Positions 1 through 8,110 of a stretch of 64,000 nt of DNA are shown here, one piece after another. Within the stretch, counting starts at the first letter, position 1, and each line of letters starts with the position of its first letter. The notes under the pieces are model-generated. The model was not told the DNA's origin. It saw only the letters and a list, made by a program, of their open reading frames with translations, and did no database searches. This stretch comes from Burkholderiales bacterium (GTDB lineage Bacteria; Pseudomonadota; Gammaproteobacteria; Burkholderiales; UBA11063), in assembly GCA_019748155.1 (NCBI GenBank), contig JAIEPY010000022.1:1-64000 (forward strand). Direction: 5' to 3'. The position numbers were made by a program, and so were the translations under genes.

Positions 1-28
1 ATTTTACACCTTAGATATTACTATGGTG

Positions 29-74
29 GTGACATTTCTATTTCAGCTAAGTGACATTTCTATTTCGGGTTGAT
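29..74. repeat. Tandem 16-bp repeat, IS-end-like
   Basis: The 16-bp word GTGACATTTCTATTTC occurs at 29-44 and again at 51-66, a 22-bp period. The second copy runs into CGGGTTGAT. The 14-bp word TATTTCGGGTTGAT (61-74) recurs exactly at 42757-42770. Short directly repeated ends like this are seen at termini of some insertion sequences, but no transposase is visible here, so the element body would have to lie left of the window. Identity is inference. Confidence 0.4.
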
Positions 75-258
75 ATTAGTGTAATAAATAAACACGTTTA
101 GTATTGCAAGTGTTATAATGTTTATATATGTAAGATATATTTTAGCCTATAATATTGAATTGTATTAGTGACTTGAATATGCAGAGTATATACGAACAGA
201 GCAAGAGTTAAATTTTAATGTACGCAGTTGTGATTTTTCTTTTAGAAAAGAGAAAATC

Positions 259-375
259 ATGTTTTTAAATTATACTCATGTTATAAAATGTTACAAGATT
301 TGGCTTAGCGCTAGCGGTGTTTTAATATTGTACAGCATATATAATTCTCAAGCTGTAGCTCCAGAAGTTAACTAG
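259..375 (+). CDS. Possible 38-residue signal-peptide-like ORF or gene remnant
   Basis: A 38-codon frame starts at ATG 259 after an A/G-rich stretch that could serve as a weak ribosome site. It encodes a hydrophobic core (WLSASGVLILYSIY) followed by SQAVAPEVN, which looks like a secretion signal ending in an Ala-x-Ala cleavage site. It stops almost immediately after that, so it may be the 5' remnant of an exported-protein gene rather than a working peptide. The rest of 75-447 shows only AT-rich sequence in which I see nothing else. Confidence 0.2.
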   Translation: MFLNYTHVIKCYKIWLSASGVLILYSIYNSQAVAPEVN

Positions 376-447
376 ATTAGATTTACATGTTAACAATTAC
401 CTTATCATAAACTAAAACCATACAAAAATTAATTTAAGAGAGTTAAA

Positions 448-1329
448 ATGAAAAGTATTCTAATTACTGGTAGTAACGGTTATATTGCTACTGAGTTTGT
501 CAAGCAATTTGCAGGCAAATATAACTTTATCCTCTTAAGTCACAAAACTACGCCTGAACATATTACGTGGGATGAATTAAATAAGAATCAGAGTCTAATT
601 CAGTCGATTAATATTGTACTAAATTTAGCGGGATGTAACATAGGTGATAAACGTTGGAGCGTGAAACGTAAAAGGGAAATATTAAGTAGTCGTATAGAAA
701 CTACCCAAAAAATTGTCAATTTATTTAATGTTCGCGATAAAAAGCCGCATTTAATCTCAGCAAGCGCTATTGGTATTTACAATTCTAATCAAATAAATGA
801 TGAGGAAACTAAAATTGATTATTCTCATTATGGTAACTTTTCCGAAGAGATTACTAAATGTTGGGAAAGTGAAGCAAATCAATATTTAGGTCCACGAACA
901 ATTACACGTTTTGGAGTAGTCTTTAGTGGCGATGGTGGTGCTTTTCCCAAAATGCTCAAACCATTTACTTTGGGTCTGGGGGGTATATTAGGTGATGGAT
1001 CGCAATACATGCCATGGGTCGCCTTATTGGATTTATTGAATGCTTTAGATTTCTTAATGACTTACGAAAAACAGGGTGTATATAATATTGTTGCACCCGC
1101 TATGAAGAATAATGCCGAGCTTATCAAGCTTATCGCCAAAACTTGGCATAAAACAAGCTTTATGACTATGCCAAAATTTTTAATTAAAATACTCTTTGGG
1201 CAAATGGGAGAGGAGCTATTTTTAAATAGTATCAAGGTTTCACCACAGCGACTAATTAATGATAAGTTTAATTTTCACTATCCAGATCTAGAATCAGCAT
1301 TAACTGCGATAAAAAATAAAATGCTTTAG
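448..1329 (+). CDS. TIGR01777-type SDR epimerase
   Basis: This 293-residue protein is a member of the extended short-chain dehydrogenase family often annotated YfcH or TIGR01777; its substrate is not established. The N-terminus carries the nucleotide-binding glycine motif GSNGYIA (about residues 8-14). The C-terminus has the DUF1731-like tail VSPQRL...FHYPDLESAL, characteristic of this subfamily. Length is normal. ATG 448 follows a GAGAG ribosome site at 6-7 nt. It stands alone, separated from the opposite-strand gene downstream by a shared hairpin terminator. Confidence 0.85.
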   Translation: MKSILITGSNGYIATEFVKQFAGKYNFILLSHKTTPEHITWDELNKNQSLIQSINIVLNLAGCNIGDKRWSVKRKREILSSRIETTQKIVNLFNVRDKKPHLISASAIGIYNSNQINDEETKIDYSHYGNFSEEITKCWESEANQYLGPRTITRFGVVFSGDGGAFPKMLKPFTLGLGGILGDGSQYMPWVALLDLLNALDFLMTYEKQGVYNIVAPAMKNNAELIKLIAKTWHKTSFMTMPKFLIKILFGQMGEELFLNSIKVSPQRLINDKFNFHYPDLESALTAIKNKML

Positions 1330-1411
1330 GTCTTATCTTAGATAAATATCTGCGGCTATCGGAAATTAGTATTAGCTAGGTTAAAGTAAAGATGAGACAT
1401 GATGTGTAAAT

Positions 1412-1445
1412 AAAAAGCCAACTATATTTAGATAGCGGGCTTTTA
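1412..1445. terminator. Bidirectional hairpin terminator
   Basis: AAAAGCC at 1413-1419 pairs with GGCTTTT at 1438-1444, extended by a CTAT/ATAG pairing with two mismatches. A-rich sequence flanks one side and T-rich the other, so it can work for both the epimerase (plus) and the phasin-like gene (minus). Confidence 0.6.
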
Positions 1446-1456
1446 AAATTGTAGCG

Positions 1457-1846
1457 TTATTCGCTTGTTTTTGGCCATAATCCGTCATGAGTAACCTTAG
1501 GGCTCATATTTTCATAAAGTATGTTCATCGGATTTTGTTTGAAATCCATTAGGTTAGTCCAATTGTTGTTAGCTGATGCTGTATTCATTAGTTGATTAAA
1601 TAATTCAGAGCCAGTTTGGGTAAGTGTTCTAAGATCATTGGAAAACTCTTGCATATAACTGGTATTACACGCTACGATTTGACTTATATCCTTTAAAGAA
1701 GTCAAAGTTCTGATATATTCGTTATTTGCATTAACGCGAGCCTTGAAGAATTGTTGATCAGCTTCAATAATCGAACTGAGTAATGAAGGTAGTGCATTAA
1801 CTGTTTCTTTTAGTGCTTTCGGATTTAATTCCTTATGGTTAGTCAT
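1457..1846 (-). CDS. Phasin-like helical protein
   Basis: This 129-residue soluble protein is predicted almost wholly helical. It resembles the phasin family that coats polyhydroxyalkanoate granules, especially around residues 25-90, where an amphipathic helix with conserved spacing (AcNTSYMQEFSNDL region) is seen. No signal peptide or membrane segment is visible. ATG 1846 is preceded by AAGGAAT, a good ribosome site. No polyhydroxyalkanoate synthesis gene lies nearby, so the functional link is unproven; it could be another small helical cytosolic protein. Confidence 0.45.
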   Translation of the reverse strand: MTNHKELNPKALKETVNALPSLLSSIIEADQQFFKARVNANNEYIRTLTSLKDISQIVACNTSYMQEFSNDLRTLTQTGSELFNQLMNTASANNNWTNLMDFKQNPMNILYENMSPKVTHDGLWPKTSE

Positions 1847-2047
1847 GATTTATTCCTTGTTATGGGGTTGATATTATTTTAAGCATCAAACCGTTTTTAA
1901 CTAGCGTACGAAGTACAGCTATTCGACACCATTATAACACCTAAACCGGTTTTTTTATATTTAATCTTAAAATCATTCATTAAATTAAGTTACTGACTGA
2001 GAATTAAATTTTGTTCTAGAATATGAGCAAACAGTCTCCACGCTTAC

Positions 2048-3313
2048 TTAGGCAATCGGGTCGCAACTATGGCGTTTAGCATAATATAGTCCAAAGCTAC
2101 AAATCAGCAAAATTACTGCCATGAAAATAAGTGGCGTTTGGTAAACTCCATGCCCAGATTGGATTGAGCTGCTGATAATAATCGGCGCCATTCCACCAAA
2201 AATAGTAAAACCAATGTTATAACTCATCGCAACCCCGGTTAAACGAATCTTAGCGGGGAATAGGCATGTGATCAAGTAAGGTATAATCATTGCCGCTACC
2301 CCCTCCAAAATAGCTAAAATGATTACTCCTACTGCGATCTGTCCTGCATCAATTAAGCAGTAAGATATTGGTATAAGTATCGCACTGGCAATAATTAAAT
2401 TTCGTAAAATAATGAATGGTGTTACGTGATTGGCAATACGCCCAGTGATATAAATGGTTATAACATTTAAGATCATTGCAATAGGCATAATTTGACTAAT
2501 TAAGCGATTATCAATATGCAGCATTTTGTGCAAATAAGTAGGCATAAAGATAATTGCAATTACCACCAATGATGACATAATTCCAGTAGTAGCAATTCCA
2601 GCAATCATTTGTGGCAGATTATGCTTAAATAAATAAGCTAATGGAAACTCTGGCTTATCGTGAATTTTATTAAATGCGGCTGTTTCCTGCAAAGTTTTGC
2701 GAATTTTATAGCTGATTAAGCAAAGTGCTCCACCAAATATAAAAGGAATTCTCCAACCATAAGCAGTAAGTTGTTCGGCGTTGAAGCTAAAATTTAAGAG
2801 TTGATTAATTGCCATTCCCAATAAAAGCCCGGCATTAACACCTGTCATGGTAATCCCAAAGCCACTTCCACGTTTTTGCGGCATACTCTCACTGATATAT
2901 ACATAAGTACTTGGTAGTTCGCCGCCTAAAGCTAGACCTTGTAAAAGACGTAATACTAATAATCCAATCGGTGCAGCATAACCAATACTTGCATAGGTGG
3001 GTAATAAACCAATTCCGAGCGATGAAGCACCCATTAGAACTATGGTTATGATTAGTACCTTTTTTCGCCCGTGCTCATCACCAACGTGGCTAAAAATCAC
3101 TCCACCGATAGGGCGTGCGATATAACCCAGCACAAAAACAACATAGCTCTCAATAATTGAAATTATCTGATTTCCACTTGGGAAAAATTGGCTGGCAAAA
3201 TAAACGGAAAAGATTCCATAAATAATAAAATCATAAAACTCGAGCATTCCACCTAATGCGGCTAAACCGACAATTTTCTTTTCTTCGCGATTTAAATTTA
3301 ATTGTTGCTGCAT
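2048..3313 (-). CDS. MHS-family MFS transporter (ProP/ShiA-like)
   Basis: This 421-residue inner-membrane protein has about 12 hydrophobic segments. The loop 2-3 signature GDEHGRKKV and the N-terminal GGMLEFYDFIIYG motif are typical of the metabolite:proton symporter (MHS) branch of the major facilitator superfamily. Members move osmolytes, shikimate, citrate or other carboxylates; the substrate cannot be read from sequence. The start ATG 3313 follows a GGAG site. It lies 86 bp downstream of a second MHS transporter on the same strand, probably an old duplication or paired import genes. Confidence 0.82.
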   Translation of the reverse strand: MQQQLNLNREEKKIVGLAALGGMLEFYDFIIYGIFSVYFASQFFPSGNQIISIIESYVVFVLGYIARPIGGVIFSHVGDEHGRKKVLIITIVLMGASSLGIGLLPTYASIGYAAPIGLLVLRLLQGLALGGELPSTYVYISESMPQKRGSGFGITMTGVNAGLLLGMAINQLLNFSFNAEQLTAYGWRIPFIFGGALCLISYKIRKTLQETAAFNKIHDKPEFPLAYLFKHNLPQMIAGIATTGIMSSLVVIAIIFMPTYLHKMLHIDNRLISQIMPIAMILNVITIYITGRIANHVTPFIILRNLIIASAILIPISYCLIDAGQIAVGVIILAILEGVAAMIIPYLITCLFPAKIRLTGVAMSYNIGFTIFGGMAPIIISSSIQSGHGVYQTPLIFMAVILLICSFGLYYAKRHSCDPIA

Positions 3314-3399
3314 AAATTTACTCCATTATTGAAATTTAAATGATTTTAACAAAACTTGTGCTCTGGCAAGCATTGTTGATAGTATTTACCCTAAATTAC

Positions 3400-4719
3400 T
3401 CAATGCATTTTAGCTCGAAGTGAATTAAAGTAACATTTTCGCTTAGTGAAATATCGAGCTACAAAGAAGCTATTAATAAGACAGAGTATAGAGACTAATA
3501 GACAAATCGTAATAATATAGCGATAATCATTAGTAAGTGCTAAGATGCTGCTAGTCCACAATGGTGTTAGTCCACCACCAATTAATGATGCTAGGCTAAA
3601 ACAGGCCGCTACACCGCTATAACGAACTTCAACTGGGAATAAATCAACCAATAACCCCCAATAAATTCCGTTTACTCCACCGGCAAAAATTGATAATAAA
3701 ATTACTACACTGTAAAGCATTTTTAGATTATCTAAAGGCAATATTCCGGTTAAAACCAGAATCAAGACAGCAATTAAGCCAACGATCGACAACTTAACGA
3801 TTGTGGTTGGATTTATTTTGCTGGCTAAAAGTGCTGATAAAATGATTGCTGCAGAAACAGTTAATGCACCAATTGAGCTAATATTAGCAGCAATGCTCAA
3901 TTCTAAATGTAAAAACTTAACAAACAGATTGGGTAGAAAGACATGAAATACAGATGTAATCAACGATGCGATTAATACTAAAAAAATCCCCATGATTAAT
4001 TCTTTGCGATAAGTAGTGAAGAGTGCAAGTGCTGGAATTTTTTGCACCTTATGTTGCGCTTTCGCAGCTTGGAAATCGCTACTTTCGGCAATGTTTTTAC
4101 GGATATAAAATCCAATTACTGCCAGTAAACTACCTAAAATAAATGGAATTCTCCAGCCAAAACTATACAAAAAATCATGATCCATCATTTCGACCATATT
4201 GCGAATCGCCCACGAACCCAGCGCGATGCTCATATTGGCGCCAAAAGGCATCCATGCGCTATAGAAATAATAGTTTTTATGATGATAAGTTTCAGCGATG
4301 TAGGTGACCGACCCTGGCATTTCGGCACCCGACGAAAAGCCTTGGAATATCCGTGAGACTAACAAAATTGCGACCGCAAAATAGCCAACTTGGTGAAAGG
4401 TAGGAGAAAGCCCAATAACTAAAGAGGGGATTGCTGTCATCAAGATCGACAAACTAAAGATGGATTTGCGTCCATATTTATCACCTAAGCTACCTAAGAT
4501 GATTGCTCCAAATGGGCGCAACATATAGCTGATTGTAACTGTCATATAAGTGAAAACAATTGCCAGATAACCAATATCTTTAGGGAAAAATAAATCAGCG
4601 ATTACCGAAGACAAGAATACAAAGACAAAAAAATCAAAAATTTCAAAAAAATTCCCAATTCCAGCGGCAAGAAATAGTTTTTTACGATTGGCAACTGGCT
4701 GGCTTAGTGTTGTACTCAT
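3400..4719 (-). CDS. MHS-family MFS transporter, second copy
   Basis: This 439-residue polytopic protein belongs to the same MHS group as its downstream neighbour. Key motifs are GNFFEIFDFFVF in helix 1 and GDKYGRKSIF in the loop between helices 2 and 3. FSSGAEMPGS near residue 130 matches the helix 4-5 region of the family. A ribosome site AAAGG precedes ATG 4719. Sequence divergence from the adjacent transporter is substantial, so the two probably have different substrates. No linked catabolic gene reveals the ligand. Confidence 0.82.
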   Translation of the reverse strand: MSTTLSQPVANRKKLFLAAGIGNFFEIFDFFVFVFLSSVIADLFFPKDIGYLAIVFTYMTVTISYMLRPFGAIILGSLGDKYGRKSIFSLSILMTAIPSLVIGLSPTFHQVGYFAVAILLVSRIFQGFSSGAEMPGSVTYIAETYHHKNYYFYSAWMPFGANMSIALGSWAIRNMVEMMDHDFLYSFGWRIPFILGSLLAVIGFYIRKNIAESSDFQAAKAQHKVQKIPALALFTTYRKELIMGIFLVLIASLITSVFHVFLPNLFVKFLHLELSIAANISSIGALTVSAAIILSALLASKINPTTIVKLSIVGLIAVLILVLTGILPLDNLKMLYSVVILLSIFAGGVNGIYWGLLVDLFPVEVRYSGVAACFSLASLIGGGLTPLWTSSILALTNDYRYIITICLLVSILCLINSFFVARYFTKRKCYFNSLRAKMH

Positions 4720-4744
4720 GTATAACCTTTGGTAATTTAGTTAA

Positions 4745-4777
4745 TTATGGCGCAATTTTACTATATTTGCGCCATAA
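4745..4777 (-). terminator. Hairpin downstream of mrp
   Basis: TTATGGCGCAA (4745-4755) and TTGCGCCATAA (4767-4777) form an 11-bp perfect stem with an 11-nt loop. It lies between the end of mrp and the start of the minus-strand transporter. There is no long T tract, so it may terminate weakly or stabilise a 3' end. Confidence 0.4.
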
Positions 4778-4786
4778 GTACGTTGA

Positions 4787-4915
4787 ATATACTCGTCGTC
4801 TTTGAATCTTGGGCTTTATCGGATTTCACAAAAGACTCCTTATGTAGTTCTGTCTACACTGCGTCGTCTTTTTTATCAATCCTTCGCGTCCAAGAATCAA
4901 ATACTACGAGTATAT
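4787..4915. repeat. 129-bp palindromic element (MITE-like)
   Basis: The arms at 4787-4812 and 4890-4915 are inverted copies matching at 23 of 26 positions, beginning ATATACTCGT and ending TCTTGG. Internal pairing continues (AAAAGAC with GTCTTTT, and TGTAG with CTACA). A half copy lies at 42675-42730, and a shorter palindrome with the same termini at 40411-40449. It is non-coding and sits between two minus-strand genes. Confidence 0.6.
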
Positions 4916-4979
4916 AAGCTTTACCAAAGTAAAGTACTAATATAACTAAGAGCAATACTATCTTTGAAGCCAGTAAAAT

Positions 4980-5852
4980 TTATTTAGTGGTGATTTTTAG
5001 ACCAGATAGAGCACCAGAATAATCTTTAGCTAGTTGACTGAGTCTGCTCAAGGTGTTTTTAGCTAATTCTGCATAAATTGAAGCAATTGGACTTTCTTTA
5101 AGTAGTGCAATCGGTGTACCGCGATCGCTATGTTGGCATATTGCTAGATTGAGTGGTAATTTTGCCAATAAATCTAAATTATATTCATCTTTTAAACGGC
5201 TGCTTCCACCAAGACCAAAAATATCGGATTCATGTCCGCATTTTTCACAAATATGAGTTGACATATTTTCAACAACACCTAGGCATGGTATATCCAGTTT
5301 TTGAAACATATTAACACTTTTACCAACATCCAGCAGGGCAATGTCTTGTGGGGTAGTAATTACTATTGTCGCAGTTAACGGAGTCGTTTGCGCTATGGTT
5401 AAATGAATATCGCCAGTTCCAGGAGGCATGTCAACAAATAGACAATCCAGCTCACCCCATTCACTATCGTTTAATAATTGACTAAGTGCCTTGTTAACCA
5501 TTGCACCACGCCAAATGGTTGCGGTTTTGGCATCAGCAAGAAAGCCAAAGGACATTGCCTTTATTCCAAATTTATCTAATGGAACAAATCGATTATTTTC
5601 ACTAACCGCTGGCTTGTAATCTTCAGCTCCGATTAAAATTGGTAATGACGGTCCATAAATATCAGCATCTAAAATACCTACTTTTGCGCCAAGCTGACTC
5701 ATTGCAATTGCAAGGTTTAGTGCGGTAGTTGATTTACCAACTCCACCTTTGCCTGATGTGACCGCAATGATATTCTTAATGTTGCTAATCCGCGTTAGTC
5801 CGGCTTTTACCTTGTGTGCTATAATACTAGGTTTATTAACTGTGTTATTCAT
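4980..5852 (-). CDS. mrp: Mrp/ApbC iron-sulfur carrier ATPase, short form
   Basis: This P-loop ATPase of the Mrp/NBP35 family carries and transfers Fe-S clusters in the cytosol. The deviant Walker [12 protein letters not shown] is near residues 32-42, the switch DMPPGTGD near 142-149, and the cluster-binding CEKCG about residue 203. At 290 residues it lacks the N-terminal MIP18/DUF59 domain of about 70-90 residues usual in proteobacterial Mrp of about 360 residues. Only a short leader, HKVKAGLTRISNIKN, precedes the ATPase. A GGAAG site precedes ATG 5852. It is divergent from metG, a common neighbour of mrp. Confidence 0.92.
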   Translation of the reverse strand: MNNTVNKPSIIAHKVKAGLTRISNIKNIIAVTSGKGGVGKSTTALNLAIAMSQLGAKVGILDADIYGPSLPILIGAEDYKPAVSENNRFVPLDKFGIKAMSFGFLADAKTATIWRGAMVNKALSQLLNDSEWGELDCLFVDMPPGTGDIHLTIAQTTPLTATIVITTPQDIALLDVGKSVNMFQKLDIPCLGVVENMSTHICEKCGHESDIFGLGGSSRLKDEYNLDLLAKLPLNLAICQHSDRGTPIALLKESPIASIYAELAKNTLSRLSQLAKDYSGALSGLKITTK

Positions 5853-5981
5853 AAATTTATTCTTCCGTAAACTATATATCGAGCCTGCATTAGCTTCGAA
5901 ATTAATATGCTCTATCTTAGCATATCATATTAAAATTAGTTGACTATTTTAGTAGGCTACTCGCTTTTGAGGTTAGTTAAT

Positions 5982-8015
5982 ATGTCAAAAAATATAATCG
6001 TAACTTGCGCATTACCTTATGCTAATGGGGATATCCATTTAGGGCATATGGTAGAACATATTCAGGCTGATATCTGGGTGCGATTTCAAAAAATGCAAGC
6101 TAAAAACTGTTATTTTATCTGCGCCGATGATACCCACGGTACACCGATCATGCTTAAGGCTGAACAGCGCGGAATTACTCCAGAGCAATTGATTGCCGAA
6201 TCATATCAGGCGCATACTGCTGATTTTGCGGGGTTTGGGATCGGTTATGATCATTTTTATACAACTAACTCCCCAGAAAACCAACAATGCGCCTATGATA
6301 TTTACAATAAGTTAAAAGTAAATAATAAAATTACACTCAGGACAATCAGCCAACTTTTTGATGAAGAAAAGCAGATGTTTTTACCTGATCGTTTCGTTAA
6401 AGGTACCTGTCCTAAATGCAAAACTGAAGATCAGTATGGTGATAGTTGCGAAAAATGTGGTGCGACTTATGCGCCAACCGAATTAATCAATCCTTATTCA
6501 GCCGTGTCGGGTTCAACTCCGGTTATCCGCGAATCAGAACACTACTTTTTTAAGCTTAGTGAATGCGGGGAGTTTTTAACTAAGTGGTTATCAGCAAAAG
6601 GTCGTCTGCAAGCTGAAGCGCGTAATAAAATGCAGGAGTGGTTGGATGGTGGTTTGCAAGATTGGGATATTTCTCGTGATAAACCTTATTTTGGTTTTGA
6701 AATCCCCGATGCACCTGGGAAGTATTTTTATGTCTGGCTAGATGCTCCAGTTGGTTATTTGAGTAGTTTTATGCATTATTGTCAGCAAAAGGGTCTAAAC
6801 TTTAATCAATTATGGAATAGTCCAGATACGGAGATTCATCATTTCATCGGTAAAGATATTTTATATTTTCATGCGCTATTCTGGCCGGCAGTACTTCATA
6901 ATTCGGGATACCGAACACCAGATAATTTATGTGTGCATGGCTTTTTAACCGTCAATGGACAAAAAATGTCTAAATCACGCGGTACGTTTATCACCGCCAG
7001 TAGCTTTTTAAGTAGTGGTTTGAATCCTGAGTTTTTTCGTTACTACGTAGCAAGTAAAATGACCGCTAAAATTGAAGACATTGATTTTTCTTTTGATGAT
7101 TTTGTTGCTAGAATTAATTCTGAATTGGTTGGCAAGTATATTAATATTGCTTCTCGTTGTGCGGGTTTTATTAGCAAGCGCTTTAATAATCGTTTGGCAG
7201 CTAGCTTAGACCAAGAATTAATTAATGGTGTTTTAGCAATTAAGACCGAGTTAGCTGGATTATTTCAAGAGCGTGAATTTGCTAAAGCTATTAAATTAAT
7301 TATGCGTGTGGTTGATGAGGTTAATCTTTATGTAGATAATCATAAGCCATGGTTATTAGCTAAAGAAGATGGTAAAGAACAAGAGTTACACTTAGTTTGT
7401 ACGAGCTTAATTAATGCATTCAGATTAATCGCTATTTACTTGAAACCAGTAGTTCCACAATTAGTAGCTAAAATTGAATTATTTCTTAATTCTGCACCGC
7501 TAATGTGGAGTGATTTAGAGCAGTTGAGTTTAAATAATGAAATTAATAATTACAGCCATTTAATTAACCGGGTGGAGCCTTCCATGATTGAGAAAATAAT
7601 CGAAATTAATCAGCAGCAATTAGATGCACAAAACGCAGACTCAAAATCAGCAGCAGAAAATATTGTCTATGAAAAGATTGCTGAAATCATTTCAATTGAT
7701 GATTTTAGTAAAATTGATTTGCGAATAGCTAAAATTGTTGCAGCAAGTCACGTTGTCGGGGCAGATAAATTAATTCAGTTGACATTGGATATTGGCACTG
7801 AGACACGGAATGTTTTTGCTGGGATTAAGTCTGCATACGATCCAGCTAATCTTGTTGGCAAACATACTGTAATGGTTGCAAATTTAGCGCCGCGGAAGAT
7901 GAAGTTTGGAATGAGTGAGGGCATGGTATTGGCTGCTAGTTTTGAAGATAAACATGGTGGACTTTACATTTTGGAGCCGCACGAAGGTGGACAAGCTGGG
8001 ATGCGAGTACGCTAA
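5982..8015 (+). CDS. metG: Methionyl-tRNA synthetase
   Basis: This 677-residue enzyme charges tRNA-Met. The catalytic domain opens with the class I signature [13 protein letters not shown] and carries a zinc knuckle CPKC...CEKCG (about residues 145-162). The KMSKS loop reads KMSKSRG. The C-terminus has the Arc1p/Trbp111-like tRNA-binding domain, starting about residue 570 at [13 protein letters not shown], which mediates dimerisation. I chose ATG 5982 because GAGG lies 9 nt upstream and the protein then starts at the conserved SKNIIVT; an upstream in-frame TTG at 5940 has no support. Confidence 0.97.
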   Translation: MSKNIIVTCALPYANGDIHLGHMVEHIQADIWVRFQKMQAKNCYFICADDTHGTPIMLKAEQRGITPEQLIAESYQAHTADFAGFGIGYDHFYTTNSPENQQCAYDIYNKLKVNNKITLRTISQLFDEEKQMFLPDRFVKGTCPKCKTEDQYGDSCEKCGATYAPTELINPYSAVSGSTPVIRESEHYFFKLSECGEFLTKWLSAKGRLQAEARNKMQEWLDGGLQDWDISRDKPYFGFEIPDAPGKYFYVWLDAPVGYLSSFMHYCQQKGLNFNQLWNSPDTEIHHFIGKDILYFHALFWPAVLHNSGYRTPDNLCVHGFLTVNGQKMSKSRGTFITASSFLSSGLNPEFFRYYVASKMTAKIEDIDFSFDDFVARINSELVGKYINIASRCAGFISKRFNNRLAASLDQELINGVLAIKTELAGLFQEREFAKAIKLIMRVVDEVNLYVDNHKPWLLAKEDGKEQELHLVCTSLINAFRLIAIYLKPVVPQLVAKIELFLNSAPLMWSDLEQLSLNNEINNYSHLINRVEPSMIEKIIEINQQQLDAQNADSKSAAENIVYEKIAEIISIDDFSKIDLRIAKIVAASHVVGADKLIQLTLDIGTETRNVFAGIKSAYDPANLVGKHTVMVANLAPRKMKFGMSEGMVLAASFEDKHGGLYILEPHEGGQAGMRVR

Positions 8016-8110
8016 ATCGAGTTAAAAGTAGCCACTTTATAAGCACTTATGTTTATAATAACATGTTAATTTTTATTCTCACACTGAGACCTATTTTATG
8101 GGGTATGTAA

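Noticed and set aside
5749..5943. Plus-strand 64-residue ORF
   Set aside because: It is mostly antisense to mrp and has no family features or ribosome site.
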